A stretch of DNA of 64,000 nt from Hymenobacter lapidarius (GTDB lineage: Bacteria > Bacteroidota > Bacteroidia > Cytophagales > Hymenobacteraceae), in NCBI RefSeq assembly GCF_001816145.1, contig NZ_MDZB01000044.1:33501-97500 (forward strand). Direction: 5' to 3'. The notes beneath the pieces are model-generated. The model did not search any database and was not told the origin of the DNA. It saw only the letters and a list, made by a program, of their open reading frames with translations. Made by a program: the position numbers and the translations under genes. Below are positions 7,756 through 16,580 of this stretch, piece after piece. Position 1 is the first letter of the stretch, and every line of letters starts with the position of its first letter.

Positions 7756-9164
7756 TCGAAGGGAATGGCGTGCTTTTCCAGCCTGCGGTAAAGCGCGCCC
7801 CGGCTCAGGCCCAGGGCTTTGGCTACGCGACTGATGTTGCCGCCGTAGTGGCTCAAGGACTGCCGAATCATGTGGGCTTCCAACTCGTCCAGGGTCATGG
7901 TGCCGGGCGCGGGCAGCTCGCCGGGTGCGGGGCCGTGCCCGGCAGGGACGCGGGCGGGCAGATGCTGGGCATTGGCCTGGAAGTCTTCGGGCCCCAGCTC
8001 TTCTTTGCCGCTCACGAGCACGGCGCGCTCCACCAGGTTTTTAAGCTCGCGGATGTTGCCGGGCAAGGGCTGTTCGCGGAGCCAGTGCAGGGCGCGGGTG
8101 CTCACGCGCAGGGCCGGGCGGTGGTAAGTAGCGCGCAGCTGGTCCACGAAGTGCTGGGTGAGGAGCGGCACGTCAGCGGGCCGCTCGCGCAGGGCCGGCA
8201 GGCGCACCGTAATCAGGTTGATGCGGTAGAACAGGTCTTCGCGGAAAAGACCCTGCGCCACCATCTCGGCCAGGTTGCGGTTGGTGGCGGCGATGACGCG
8301 GATGTCGAGGCGACGGGGCTTGCTGTCGCCCAGTACCTCGTAGGTCCGGTCTTGCAGCACGCGCAGCAATTTCACCTGCGAAGCCAACTCCAGCTCCCCA
8401 ATCTCATCGAGGAATATGGTGCCGCCATTAGCCAGCTCGAAGCGGCCCGCCCGGTCAGCCTTGGCGTCGGTGAAGGCCCCGCGCCGGTGGCCAAACATCT
8501 CGCTTTCAAACAGCGAAGCCGAAATGCCGCCCAGGTTCACCTTCACGAACGGCTGGTGCCGGCGGTGGCTGTTGTGGTGAATGGCTTCGGCAATGAGCTC
8601 CTTGCCGGTGCCGCTTTCCCCTTCAATCAGCACCGATGCATCAGTGGGCGCCACTTGGCCCACGTGGCGCAGCACGTGCAGCAGCTGCGGGTCGTGGCCA
8701 ACGATGCCGGCCAGGCGGTACTGCTGGTCGAGCTGGCGGCGGCTGGCGGCGGGGCTGGCGGTTTCGGAAGGGTCGGTTTCGCGGGCCGCCGGGCCGGCAT
8801 TCAGGGCCAGCACCGTGCGGATGGTTTGCAGCAGGGTTTCGTTGTCCCAGGGCTTGGTGACGAACTCGGCCGCGCCGGCCTTCATGCCCTCCACGGCCAG
8901 GCCGATAGAACCCCAGCCGGTGATGAGAATCACGGGCACTTGCGGGGCCAGCGCTTTCACTTCGCGCAGCAGGGCCAGCCCATCGGCGCCGGTGGTGGCG
9001 AGGGAAAAATTCATGTCCATCAGCACCAGCTGAGGCGGCATTTCGCGCACTACGGCCAGCGTTTTGGGGGCAGTGGCCACAGCCTGCGCGTCGTAGCCCG
9101 CCTGCTTAAGCAGCAGTTTTAGGGAAGTCCGGACGGCAAGGTCGTCGTCAACAATAAGCAACAT
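7752..9164 (-). CDS. Sigma-54-dependent response regulator, NtrC family
   Basis: The regulator has 470 residues. The receiver domain (1-125) has DDD at 6-8, phospho-acceptor Asp50 (VLMDMNF) and Lys in FVTKPW. The AAA+ domain has Walker A GESGTGKE, the sigma-54 contact loop as GAFTDA (the Bacteroidota variant of GAFTGA), Walker B FLDEIGEL and an arginine-finger region. The C-terminus is a Fis-type helix-turn-helix (ISRVAKALGLSRGALYRRL). It is encoded inside the operon it probably activates: a -24/-12-like site and an upstream palindrome precede the first gene at 16394. Confidence 0.95.
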   Translation of the reverse strand: MLLIVDDDLAVRTSLKLLLKQAGYDAQAVATAPKTLAVVREMPPQLVLMDMNFSLATTGADGLALLREVKALAPQVPVILITGWGSIGLAVEGMKAGAAEFVTKPWDNETLLQTIRTVLALNAGPAARETDPSETASPAASRRQLDQQYRLAGIVGHDPQLLHVLRHVGQVAPTDASVLIEGESGTGKELIAEAIHHNSHRRHQPFVKVNLGGISASLFESEMFGHRRGAFTDAKADRAGRFELANGGTIFLDEIGELELASQVKLLRVLQDRTYEVLGDSKPRRLDIRVIAATNRNLAEMVAQGLFREDLFYRINLITVRLPALRERPADVPLLTQHFVDQLRATYHRPALRVSTRALHWLREQPLPGNIRELKNLVERAVLVSGKEELGPEDFQANAQHLPARVPAGHGPAPGELPAPGTMTLDELEAHMIRQSLSHYGGNISRVAKALGLSRGALYRRLEKHAIPFE

Positions 9165-9186
9165 GAAGCAGAAAAAAGGTGCGAAA

Positions 9187-9261
9187 ATTTAGCTTTTAGC
9201 AGTTCGTCGTTAGCTTTTTGGGGTCTTCACCAAGCTAACGGCTAATGGCGAATGGCTAAAT
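9187..9261. repeat. Heptamer-repeat hairpin between GIN-domain and regulator genes
   Basis: Left arm 9187-9214 and right arm 9234-9261 each consist of exactly four 7-bp units. The outermost unit (atttagc) and innermost unit (cgttagc) are identical in both arms when read on opposite strands; the middle two have diverged. The spacer is 19 bases. This is the clearest example in the window of the period-7 inverted design. Confidence 0.88.
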
Positions 9262-9277
9262 TCTAACAACGAGGCAT

Positions 9278-9988
9278 TTACCGTTTCTTCACGCTGCCGC
9301 CGCTGCTGGTGTGCTTGGTGACCGCCTGCGGTGAGCCGCCGTAGCGCACGTCACCTCCGCTGGAAGCATTGGCGGTCAGCTTCTTCTGCACGGCCACGGC
9401 CACGGTACCGCCGCTCGAAGCCGAAGCCTCGCAAGCGGTGGCCTGCAGGTTGTCGCCCTTGAATACGCCGCCGCTGGAGGCCTGCACGTTCAGGCTTTCC
9501 ACATTGCCGCTCAAGGTGGCCACCCCGCCGCTGCTCACGCGGGCCTGGACGCTTTTGGCCGTAAAATCAGGAGCCGAGACAACGGCGCCCGAGCCCACTT
9601 CCAGCCGGAAGTCGCCCACGGTGTAGCCATTTTTCACTTCTACCCTTGAGCCGCTGCCAACTTCCAGGGCCGTGAGCGGAGCGGCCACAATGCTCACCCG
9701 CAGGTTGCGGGGGCGGTTGTCCTTGCTCCAGGCTTCGTTGAGCTTGTGGTCGAAGCTGACTTTAAGCACGCCGTCGCGCACTTCGGTTTTGAGGCGGGCC
9801 AGTAGCTCGGGGGTATCGGCGCTGGCTTCTACGCGCTGAATGGGGCCCGCAGCCAGGGTCACCTGCACCCCGCCGGAAACATCAACGGCGGTAAAATTAC
9901 CCAGGGAGCGGACTTCGGGCGCGGTTTGGGCCAGGGCGGGCACCAGAGCCAGGAGCCAAAGCAGGGCGAGGATGGTGAGGTTTTTCAT
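9278..9988 (-). CDS. GIN-domain (DUF2807) secreted protein
   Basis: The 236-residue protein has a Sec signal (MKNLTILALLWLLALVPALAQ). The mature part is a beta-solenoid-like GIN/DUF2807 domain: FTAVDVSGGVQVTL at the start, then repeated turns ending in SSGG (five copies) or GSG. Such proteins are exported to the periplasm or surface in Bacteroidota and are often next to MacB-type transporters; the function is not established. It sits between the permease genes and the regulator in the export operon, so it may be a substrate or a sensor part of that system. Confidence 0.85.
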   Translation of the reverse strand: MKNLTILALLWLLALVPALAQTAPEVRSLGNFTAVDVSGGVQVTLAAGPIQRVEASADTPELLARLKTEVRDGVLKVSFDHKLNEAWSKDNRPRNLRVSIVAAPLTALEVGSGSRVEVKNGYTVGDFRLEVGSGAVVSAPDFTAKSVQARVSSGGVATLSGNVESLNVQASSGGVFKGDNLQATACEASASSGGTVAVAVQKKLTANASSGGDVRYGGSPQAVTKHTSSGGSVKKR

Positions 9989-10138
9989 GCGAAAAAAGGA
10001 GAAAAGGATGAGAAAAAGTAACAGCGTTCGACTACCCAGATGCGTTCTGATTGCGGCGGGTTGCCCCGGCTACCGGTAATTCCACGGTTCGTTAGCGTTT
10101 CTCGTAAAATAAAGTGTAAAGCTGACTTATTCGGGCGT

Positions 10139-11338
10139 TTATTCTTCCCGCAGGGCTACGGCCGGATGAATGCCCGCCGCCAGCCGGCTGGGCTGCCAGG
10201 CACACAGCGCCGTGATGACGTACACCGCGACGGTGGCCGCCGCAATAGCCAGCATATAAGGCTGCGCGGGCAGGTCGAAGGCGCCCAGCAACGGAAACTG
10301 CACGGCCAGCAGCAGCCCGCCCAGTACGCCCAACGTGGTCACGACCAGCATTTCGCCCAGAAACTGCCGGCTGATGCTGGCCCCAGTGGCGCCCATCGCC
10401 CGGCGCAGCCCAATTTCGGCCCGGCGCTGGCTGATGTTGTACCAAAGCACGCCGAAAAGCCCCAGCGCCACATTGACGATGAGAAACAGGCCCATGATGG
10501 ACAGGCCCACCACCGGTACCAGCGTGTAGCGGCGCTTGCTGAGGCGGTCGTCGTTCATCACGCGCACTTCGGTGGTCCACTGACGGGTGACGCCGGCCAC
10601 GGTGCGGGCAATTTTTTCCTGGAGCTCGCCGCCCTGGCCGGGGGCCACGCGCACCAGCACGTTGGCCGTTTCCCAGCTGGTTGTATCGTGGGGCAGCAGG
10701 CGCTTCCACACGCCGGGCTCGGCCGCGGCAAAGTCGTTGGCCGTGCGCACGTTATCGACCACGCCGGTCACCAGAAACTCGTCTTCGGGCTTGGTGGCTT
10801 CGGGGCCGTGGTGGCTCCAGGTGAAGATTTTGCCCAGCGCCGGCCCCTTGCCAAATAGGGTTTCGCGCAGGTCCTGGCTGATGACCACCGGCCGGTGGTT
10901 GCTGGCGTCGTCGGCCGCCTCAAACCAGCGGCCCTCGCGCAGGTGCAGGCGCATGACGTCGGTATAGCGGTCGTCGGCGTCGTACACGTTGGCCAGCGCC
11001 GTGTTGCCTTCGTAGCCAAACGTCGAATTGTTGGTACTGAAAATGAACGGCATATTGCCGCTGGTGAGGGCCACGGTGCGCACGCCGGGCAGGGCTTTCA
11101 CCTGCCGCAGCACGTCGTCGAGCTGGGCACGGGGCATTTGCTGGCCCTGGCCGGCGCGCACCTGCAGCCGCCACACGTCGGTGTAGTCGAAGCCGTGCGG
11201 CGCCAGGTAATTCTTGCCGATGGTGATGAGCACCGCCCCCACCCCAAAGAGCACCACAAACGAGAAAAACACTTCGGAAATCAGCAGCATGTTGGCCCGC
11301 TTGCGATTCCAGATAAGGGTAAAAAGGTGACGGAGCAT
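10139..11338 (-). CDS. ABC transporter permease, MacB/FtsX type (second copy)
   Basis: The 399-residue protein has one N-terminal transmembrane helix (MLLISEVFFSFVVLFGVGAV), a large periplasmic MacB-like core domain (residues about 45-270) and three C-terminal helices with the FtsX signature (QRRAEIGLRRAMGATG). It presumably pairs with the other permease (11477-12727) and the ATPase (12857-13603) as a heterodimeric mechanotransmission-type exporter that couples to the HlyD adaptor and TolC-like channel of the same operon. The cargo is unknown. Confidence 0.92.
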   Translation of the reverse strand: MLRHLFTLIWNRKRANMLLISEVFFSFVVLFGVGAVLITIGKNYLAPHGFDYTDVWRLQVRAGQGQQMPRAQLDDVLRQVKALPGVRTVALTSGNMPFIFSTNNSTFGYEGNTALANVYDADDRYTDVMRLHLREGRWFEAADDASNHRPVVISQDLRETLFGKGPALGKIFTWSHHGPEATKPEDEFLVTGVVDNVRTANDFAAAEPGVWKRLLPHDTTSWETANVLVRVAPGQGGELQEKIARTVAGVTRQWTTEVRVMNDDRLSKRRYTLVPVVGLSIMGLFLIVNVALGLFGVLWYNISQRRAEIGLRRAMGATGASISRQFLGEMLVVTTLGVLGGLLLAVQFPLLGAFDLPAQPYMLAIAAATVAVYVITALCAWQPSRLAAGIHPAVALREE

Positions 11339-11355
11339 GGCTGACAGGTTTTTTT

Positions 11356-11467
11356 AGGGTAGGAGGGTAAGGGGGTAAGAGGTGTTTTAGGGTGGTAGGA
11401 TAAGAGAATCGGAAAAGGGCAGCGCACTGGCGACTCCTGCCCTCCTACCCCCTTGCCCTCCTACCCT
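11356..11467. repeat. Heptamer-repeat hairpin between the two permease genes
   Basis: The left arm starts with units agggtag and gagggta at 11356 and continues as degenerate 7-bp units to about 11404. The right arm, 11433-11467, read on the other strand, starts agggtag and gagggca. The outer three units of each arm (11356-11376 and 11447-11467) pair almost perfectly. The G-rich strand of each arm makes the pair strongly strand-asymmetric. Confidence 0.85.
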
Positions 11468-11476
11468 AAAAACCCC

Positions 11477-12727
11477 TCATCTGCCGCGCAGGGCCACCAC
11501 GGGGTTGAGGCGCGACATTTTCCAGGCCGGGTACACCCCGCTCATCAGCCCGAAGAGGAGCGTGAGCACCATGCCCCAGCCAAATACCCACCAGTTGAGG
11601 GCGAAATGCGCGTAGGCCAAGGTGTGGCTCTGGTTGAGCAGCGCCAGGGCGCCGGCGGCCAGGCCCAGGCCCAGCAGTCCGCCCACCAGGGCCAGCACCA
11701 CGTTCTCGACCAGAAACTGGCCCACCAAATCGCGGCCCGTGGCCCCGAACGCCTTGCGCACCCCGATTTCGCCCGAGCGCTCCAGAATGCGGGTCACGTT
11801 CAGGTTCACCAGGTTCAGGGCCGGCAGCAGCATGAAGAGGAGCGTCAGGCTACCCGCTATCAGGTAAAATGCCTCCAGGTTGTCTTCGTCTACGGTCTGG
11901 TCCTCGTGGTTTAACAGGGCTCGGGTGAAGGACTCCAGTACCGGGTCGGCGTAGGAAAACAGGGCCTGCACCTCCTTCGGGTTGGGAATTTCCACCCGGC
12001 GCATCATCTGGCGGTATTCTTCGCGCACGGCCGGCACGGTGGCGGCCGAGGGCGCCAGCATCACCATCAGAAACTCGCCTTCGATGCGGTTGTCCTTGAA
12101 GTACTGCGGGCTCAGCGTGTAGGGCACCCATACATCGGCATACGCATACAAGTGGCCCGCCGACACGTTGCGCACCACGCCCGCCACCCGGTAGCGTTTC
12201 AGGTCGATTTCGATGGTGCGGCCCACCACATCGGCGGTGCCAAAGTAGCCGCGGGCGGTGGCCTCGTTCAGCACGCACACGTGCTGGGCGGCTTGCACCT
12301 CGGCCCCGGTGAAGGCCCGGCCGCCCAAGAAATCAAAGTCCATGATTTGCCAGAAATTGCCGTCGGTGTAGGACAAGTCCAACGCCAGCAGCTTGCTTTT
12401 GGTGAAGGCCGTGGCATTAGAGGAAGCCGTGATGATGCCCACCTTTTCCGGGGTTTTCAGCTTGCGTACGTAATCATCCACGAAGTGAATGCTAGCCGGC
12501 ATGTTCATCCAGCCGTTGCCCTCCGCCATCTGGTGCCGGATGGTATTCACAAACAGCATTCGGTCCAGGCGCCTGGCCGGCGTGCTGGGTCCTACCAAGT
12601 GGTCAAACAGGGCCATCATCACCAGCAAAATCATCAGCGTAAAGCTCACCCCAAACAAGCTGATGAAGGCGAAAAACTTGCGGCGCATCAGCACCTTCCA
12701 GGCAATTTTTAAGTAAGAGAGAAGCAT
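11477..12727 (-). CDS. ABC transporter permease, MacB/FtsX type (first copy)
   Basis: The 416-residue protein has an N-terminal helix after a basic start (KVLMRRKFFAFISLFGVSFTL), a periplasmic domain of about 240 residues and three C-terminal helices. The cytosolic coupling segment is ERSGEIGVRKAFGATGRDLV. It shares topology but only modest sequence with the neighbouring permease, so the pair probably works as a heterodimer. It follows the ATPase gene, with a heptamer hairpin in the gap. Confidence 0.92.
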   Translation of the reverse strand: MLLSYLKIAWKVLMRRKFFAFISLFGVSFTLMILLVMMALFDHLVGPSTPARRLDRMLFVNTIRHQMAEGNGWMNMPASIHFVDDYVRKLKTPEKVGIITASSNATAFTKSKLLALDLSYTDGNFWQIMDFDFLGGRAFTGAEVQAAQHVCVLNEATARGYFGTADVVGRTIEIDLKRYRVAGVVRNVSAGHLYAYADVWVPYTLSPQYFKDNRIEGEFLMVMLAPSAATVPAVREEYRQMMRRVEIPNPKEVQALFSYADPVLESFTRALLNHEDQTVDEDNLEAFYLIAGSLTLLFMLLPALNLVNLNVTRILERSGEIGVRKAFGATGRDLVGQFLVENVVLALVGGLLGLGLAAGALALLNQSHTLAYAHFALNWWVFGWGMVLTLLFGLMSGVYPAWKMSRLNPVVALRGR

Positions 12728-12728
12728 G

Positions 12729-12852
12729 GTTGAAGTGTTGAGTGTTTAATGTTAATTTTTAAGCTTTGAATGCTTGATTATCAGTTCAATCATAGGAGCG
12801 CGGCAATTGCTATTCGTGCCCAACTCAGCAGTCAAAACTTAACCCTCAACCC
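12729..12852. repeat. Heptamer-repeat inverted element between ATPase and permease genes
   Basis: From 12729 seven consecutive 7-bp units can be read (for example tgttgag, tgtttaa). From 12852 backwards on the other strand at least five units of the same kind (ggttgag, ggttaag) are present. The arms are more diverged than in the sister elements, with a central spacer of about 40 bases. Confidence 0.68.
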
Positions 12853-12856
12853 TTCC

Positions 12857-13603
12857 CTACCCCACTTGGCTACCGTCGAAAAGTCGCACCAGCCGTTTCG
12901 TTTTTAGGGCCTGCTGCTCGTCGTGGGTCACCATCACGATGGTCACGCCGTCCTGGCGGTTGAGGCCCAGGAGCAGGTCCATGATTTCCTCCCCCATCAC
13001 CGAGTCGAGGTTGCCGGTGGGCTCATCGGCCAGAATGATTTCGGGGCTGCCCACCAGGGCCCGCGCAATGGCCACCCGCTGCCGCTGCCCGCCCGAGAGT
13101 TGGCCGGGAAAGTGCCTGGTGCGGGCGCTTAGGCCCACTTTGTCCAGCGCGGCCAGTGCCCGCTGGCGGCGCTCCTTGCCGCTCAGGCTGGGCCGGTAGA
13201 GCAGCGGAAGCTCCACGTTGTCGAGCACCGAGAGGTCGTTTATCAGGTGGTAGCTCTGGAACACGAAGCCAATTTTGAGGTTGCGCAGCCCGGCCAGCTC
13301 CCGGTCGGAGTAGGAAGTCACGGCCCGGCCGTCGATGGCAATGGTGCCGCCGGTGGGCTCGTCGAGCAGGCCCATCAGGCTGAGCAGCGTGGACTTGCCG
13401 CAGCCGCTGGGCCCCATAATGGACACGAATTCGCCCCGGTTAATGGTCAGGTTCACCCGGTTCAGCGCCACCGTTTCAATGGTGTTGGTTTGGTACACCT
13501 TCTCGATGTTGGTGAGCTGAAGCACCGGCGTTTCCGCGGCGGCCGGGCTGTTCAGCGGCGGCTGGGGGCGGGTATCGGGCGGGGTGGCGAGCAGGTTTTC
13601 CAT
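12857..13603 (-). CDS. ABC transporter ATP-binding protein (MacB/LolD type)
   Basis: This is the ATPase subunit of the exporter, about 248 residues from the ATG at 13603 (MENLLATPPD); an ATG at 13663 would add an unlikely hydrophobic leader. It has Walker A GPSGCGKST, the signature LSGGQRQRVAIARA, Walker B IILADEPTGNLDS and the switch His in MVTHDEQQ. An N-terminal extension of about 25 residues precedes the usual LTNIEKVY start. It energises the two FtsX-type permeases encoded downstream. Confidence 0.94.
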   Translation of the reverse strand: MENLLATPPDTRPQPPLNSPAAAETPVLQLTNIEKVYQTNTIETVALNRVNLTINRGEFVSIMGPSGCGKSTLLSLMGLLDEPTGGTIAIDGRAVTSYSDRELAGLRNLKIGFVFQSYHLINDLSVLDNVELPLLYRPSLSGKERRQRALAALDKVGLSARTRHFPGQLSGGQRQRVAIARALVGSPEIILADEPTGNLDSVMGEEIMDLLLGLNRQDGVTIVMVTHDEQQALKTKRLVRLFDGSQVG

Positions 13604-13677
13604 AAAAAAAGAGAGAAAAGCAGAGGCTGAAAGATGCAGAAAAGGCGAGAAAAGCGCGGGCAATAATTAAGTCGTAA

Positions 13678-15137
13678 TCAGCGGTTGGCCACGATGGGCG
13701 CCTGTTTATCAAAGTCGTAGAGCGTGAGGGCGCGCAGGCGGTAGTGCGCCACCCAGCACGCCCGCAGCGCGAAGATGCGGGTGCGCTTGGCGCTGTCCTT
13801 GGCGTTGGAGGCCAGGCTCAAATCGGTGAGGCTGAGGCGGCCCAGCAGGTAGGTGGCCCGCGTGATGTCGTAGCGACGCTGGGCCAGCGAGTCGGCCCGT
13901 TCGGCGAGGCGCAGCTGCTCGGCCAGGGCCGCAAACTGGCTGGCTTGCGTGAGCACGGTTTGCTCGAAGCTGCGTTCCTCCTGCGCCACGGAGCGCTGCA
14001 CCTGGTCGCGGGTCAGCTCGGCGGTTTTGACAATGGATTTCCGGCGGCCCCAGTCCACGAGCGGCATCGAAAACACGAGGCCCACCTGCTGCTGGTTTTG
14101 CAGGTTGGCGTAAGTATCGGTGAAGGAAGTGGCCTGATTCACGTAGCCCAGGTTGGCCGTGAGCGTGGCTTGAAATCCGGTGGTACCGCGGGCCTGGGCC
14201 ACGTCGCGCTCGGCCTGCAGCAGCCGGCGGCGAAAAGCCAGCGTGGTGCTGCGGTGCTGCCGGGCCTGCTCCAGGGCGCGAGCCGGCGCACCACCGGCTG
14301 CGGCGCCGGGCGTGGCACGGCCAACGCCGGGGCTTCGGCCAGGCCGGTGTAAGCTTGCAGGTCCACCGTGGCGTTTTGGGCGTTGAGCTGGGCCTGCGTC
14401 TGGGCCTGGCGGGCATCGAGCAGGTTCAGCTCCAGCTGCAGCAAGTCGCTCTGCGAGAGCCGCCCCAGCCGGAATCGCTCCTGGCCGATGCGCAGCAGCT
14501 CGGCGGTGGCTTCGGCGTTTTGGCGGGCTACTTCGGCGTTCACCTGCTCCAGCAGCACGTCAAAATACAGCTCCGTGACGCGCTGGGCGATGGTTTCGCG
14601 CTCTTCCACGTACTGGCGCTGGCTTTCCTGGTAGCGCAGCGGCTCCAGGCGCCGGGCCCAGCGCAGGCCATTGAACTGGCCCAGCGGCTGCGTGAGGCCC
14701 ACGGCAAAGGGCTGGTTGTTGTAGCGCCGCAGCTGCCCGTTAAAATCATCGAACCGCTGCACCACCGACCTTACAAATACCTGCCCACCGGTGAGGCCAA
14801 TGTTCTGGCTCAGGGTCAGGCCCAAATCCGAGTTGTTGATGCGCACCGACTGGAAGCTGGTGGTGCCATCGGGCTGCACCACCGGCGCAATAGCCCGGCT
14901 GAAATTGGGCAGCGTGCCCGCCAGCCCCAGTTGCGGCCGGTAGTTGGCCTGGTAGCCGCGCCACGCCCAATAGCTGGTTTCGCGGGTGGTATAAGCCTGC
15001 CGGCCCACTGCTGATTGGTCGAGCGACAGGGCAATAACGCCGTCCAAAGTGAGGCCATTGGCGGTGGGTTGCGCCCCGGCCGGCCGCATCAGCAGCGCCA
15101 GCATTCCGAGCAGAAAAAGGAGTTGAAGTTTCATCAC
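13678..15137 (-). pseudogene. TolC-like outer membrane efflux protein, interrupted by a one-base deletion
   Basis: The product is the outer-membrane channel of the export system. A signal peptide (LLFLLGMLALLMRPAGAQ) and the first OEP repeat are read in one frame to about 14,280. The second repeat (ALEQARQHRSTTLAFRRRLL onward, then VGLVFSMPLVDWGRR) continues in another frame to 13678. The span of 1460 nt is one short of a multiple of three, so restoring one base near 14,272-14,289 gives a protein of normal length (about 486). The gene starts 9 bases after the HlyD stop. A sequencing or assembly error is likely, because all partner genes are intact. Confidence 0.85.
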
Positions 15138-15146
15138 CGGGCCGAT

Positions 15147-16394
15147 TTATTCCTTGATGAGAAGCTCCGGCGTTTCGGCGTGGCTTTTCATGTCCGACAC
15201 CACCACCTCATCGCCAGCCCGCAGACCATCAATAATTTGCACGTGGTCGAAATTGCTGTCGCCGAAGCGCACGGTGCGGCGCACGGCCTTGCCGTTTTGC
15301 ACCACATACACAGGCTGCTCTTTGCCGCCTTGGTAGAACGGACCGTTTTTCAGGCGCAATACGCCGTGATGGGCGCGGGTCACCACGAACACATCGGCCC
15401 GCAGGTTGGGGCGCAGCACCGGATGGCGCGGGTTTTCCAGTTGGGCATAAAAGGTCATCACGCCCTTGTCCACGCTGGGACTGATGCTGGCGATGCTGCC
15501 CCGCAAATCGGTGTCGTTGATGCGCACCACCACCGGGTCGCCGGCGCGCAGGGCATCGGCGTAGGTGTCCGAAATCGTGGCCCGCACCCGGAAACTGCTC
15601 AGGTCGGCCACGCGGGCCAGCGGGTCGCCGGCCTGCACCGTGGTACCAATATTCTCGTTCACCCAAGTGAGCACGCCCGGCTGCTGGCTGCTGATATCGG
15701 CTTGCCGCAGCTTACTGGCCAGTTCCGAGATGCTGCGCTGCTGCATCGAAACCGTGTAGCCCAACTCCCGCACATCAGCTGCATTGGAGCGCTGCTGGGT
15801 CTGAATCTGGCGGGTCAGGCGCTGGGCTTCCAGCCGGGCCACGAACAGGTTCAGCTCGGCCTGGCGCACGTTTTCGGCGGTGCCGCCGCCCAGCTGCAGG
15901 AGCTGCTGCTCGTCGCGCAGGCTCGATTGCAGGCTGCGCAGCTTCACGGCCTGCACCTGGGCCTGCACGCGCAGGTCATTGAGGCTGCGCTCCAGGGTCA
16001 GCTGCAGCTGCGAGTTCTTATTTTGGTTGCGCAGCTGCTCGTCGTCGAGCTTGGCCAGTGCGGAATTGGCCAGCTCTTTATCCAGCTCCAGAATGGTTTC
16101 GCCGGACTGTACGCGGGCACCCACCGCCACCGCCACGCGGCGAATCGTGCTCTGGATGGGGCTGGTCAGCACCGCTTCCCGGCCCGGAATAATGGTGCCC
16201 GCGGCAGTAAGCGAAGCCTCCACGTCACCGGTTTCGACCCGCGCCGTGAGAATGTCGTTGCGGTTGATGCTGGGTTTTAGAACCGTGCGGAAAGCCAGCA
16301 CCGCCGCCAACAGTGCCAATACTACACCGGCCCCCAGCAGCCAGCGGCGCCGCTGTCGTTGGTTTTGAATTGAAGGGGCAATGGCTCTGTCCAT
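15147..16394 (-). CDS. HlyD-family periplasmic adaptor subunit
   Basis: The membrane-fusion protein of the exporter has 415 residues. It has a short cytosolic N-terminus, one transmembrane helix (LLGAGVVLALLAAVLAFR), a lipoyl half motif (GTIIPGREAVLTSPIQSTI), a long coiled-coil hairpin at about 110-230 rich in Gln, Leu and Arg, then the beta-barrel and membrane-proximal domains, ending with GDEVVVSD. It is the first gene of the operon. A sigma-54-like promoter lies 36 bases upstream of the ATG. Confidence 0.93.
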   Translation of the reverse strand: MDRAIAPSIQNQRQRRRWLLGAGVVLALLAAVLAFRTVLKPSINRNDILTARVETGDVEASLTAAGTIIPGREAVLTSPIQSTIRRVAVAVGARVQSGETILELDKELANSALAKLDDEQLRNQNKNSQLQLTLERSLNDLRVQAQVQAVKLRSLQSSLRDEQQLLQLGGGTAENVRQAELNLFVARLEAQRLTRQIQTQQRSNAADVRELGYTVSMQQRSISELASKLRQADISSQQPGVLTWVNENIGTTVQAGDPLARVADLSSFRVRATISDTYADALRAGDPVVVRINDTDLRGSIASISPSVDKGVMTFYAQLENPRHPVLRPNLRADVFVVTRAHHGVLRLKNGPFYQGGKEQPVYVVQNGKAVRRTVRFGDSNFDHVQIIDGLRAGDEVVVSDMKSHAETPELLIKE

Positions 16395-16429
16395 TTTCGG
16401 GCGGGAATGGGTATGATTCCACTACCTAT

Positions 16430-16446
16430 TGCCAAGGCCCGTGCCA
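16430..16446 (-). promoter_or_regulatory. Candidate sigma-54 (-24/-12) promoter of the export operon
   Basis: On the minus strand TGGCACGGGCCTTGGCA matches the -24 element (TGGCAC) exactly and the -12 element nearly (TTGG for TTGC). GG and the -12 dinucleotide are 10 bases apart, as required. Transcription would start about 25 bases before the HlyD ATG. An NtrC-type activator is encoded in the same operon. Confidence 0.65.
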
Positions 16447-16511
16447 TTTATACAACTATTTGATTATCATTAAATAACGCATAAATAGGCCGAACTGATT
16501 CTCCTAAAAAG

Positions 16512-16546
16512 TGTCCGTTACCGGACAACTGGTTTTAAATCGGACA
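16512..16546. promoter_or_regulatory. Candidate upstream activating site for the NtrC-type regulator
   Basis: A perfect dyad TGTCCG-N4-CGGACA occupies 16512-16527, and a further half site CGGACA lies at 16541-16546. The centre of the dyad is about 100 bases upstream of the predicted sigma-54 start, the usual position for an enhancer-binding-protein site. Confidence 0.6.
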
Positions 16547-16580
16547 GTGCGCCCGCTCCCTCCCATCAGCCGAGCTCTGC

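Noticed and set aside
9187..9261. Heptamer arrays considered as CRISPR-like repeats
   Set aside because: Units are only 7 bp, directly abutting and without spacers, and no cas gene is in the window.
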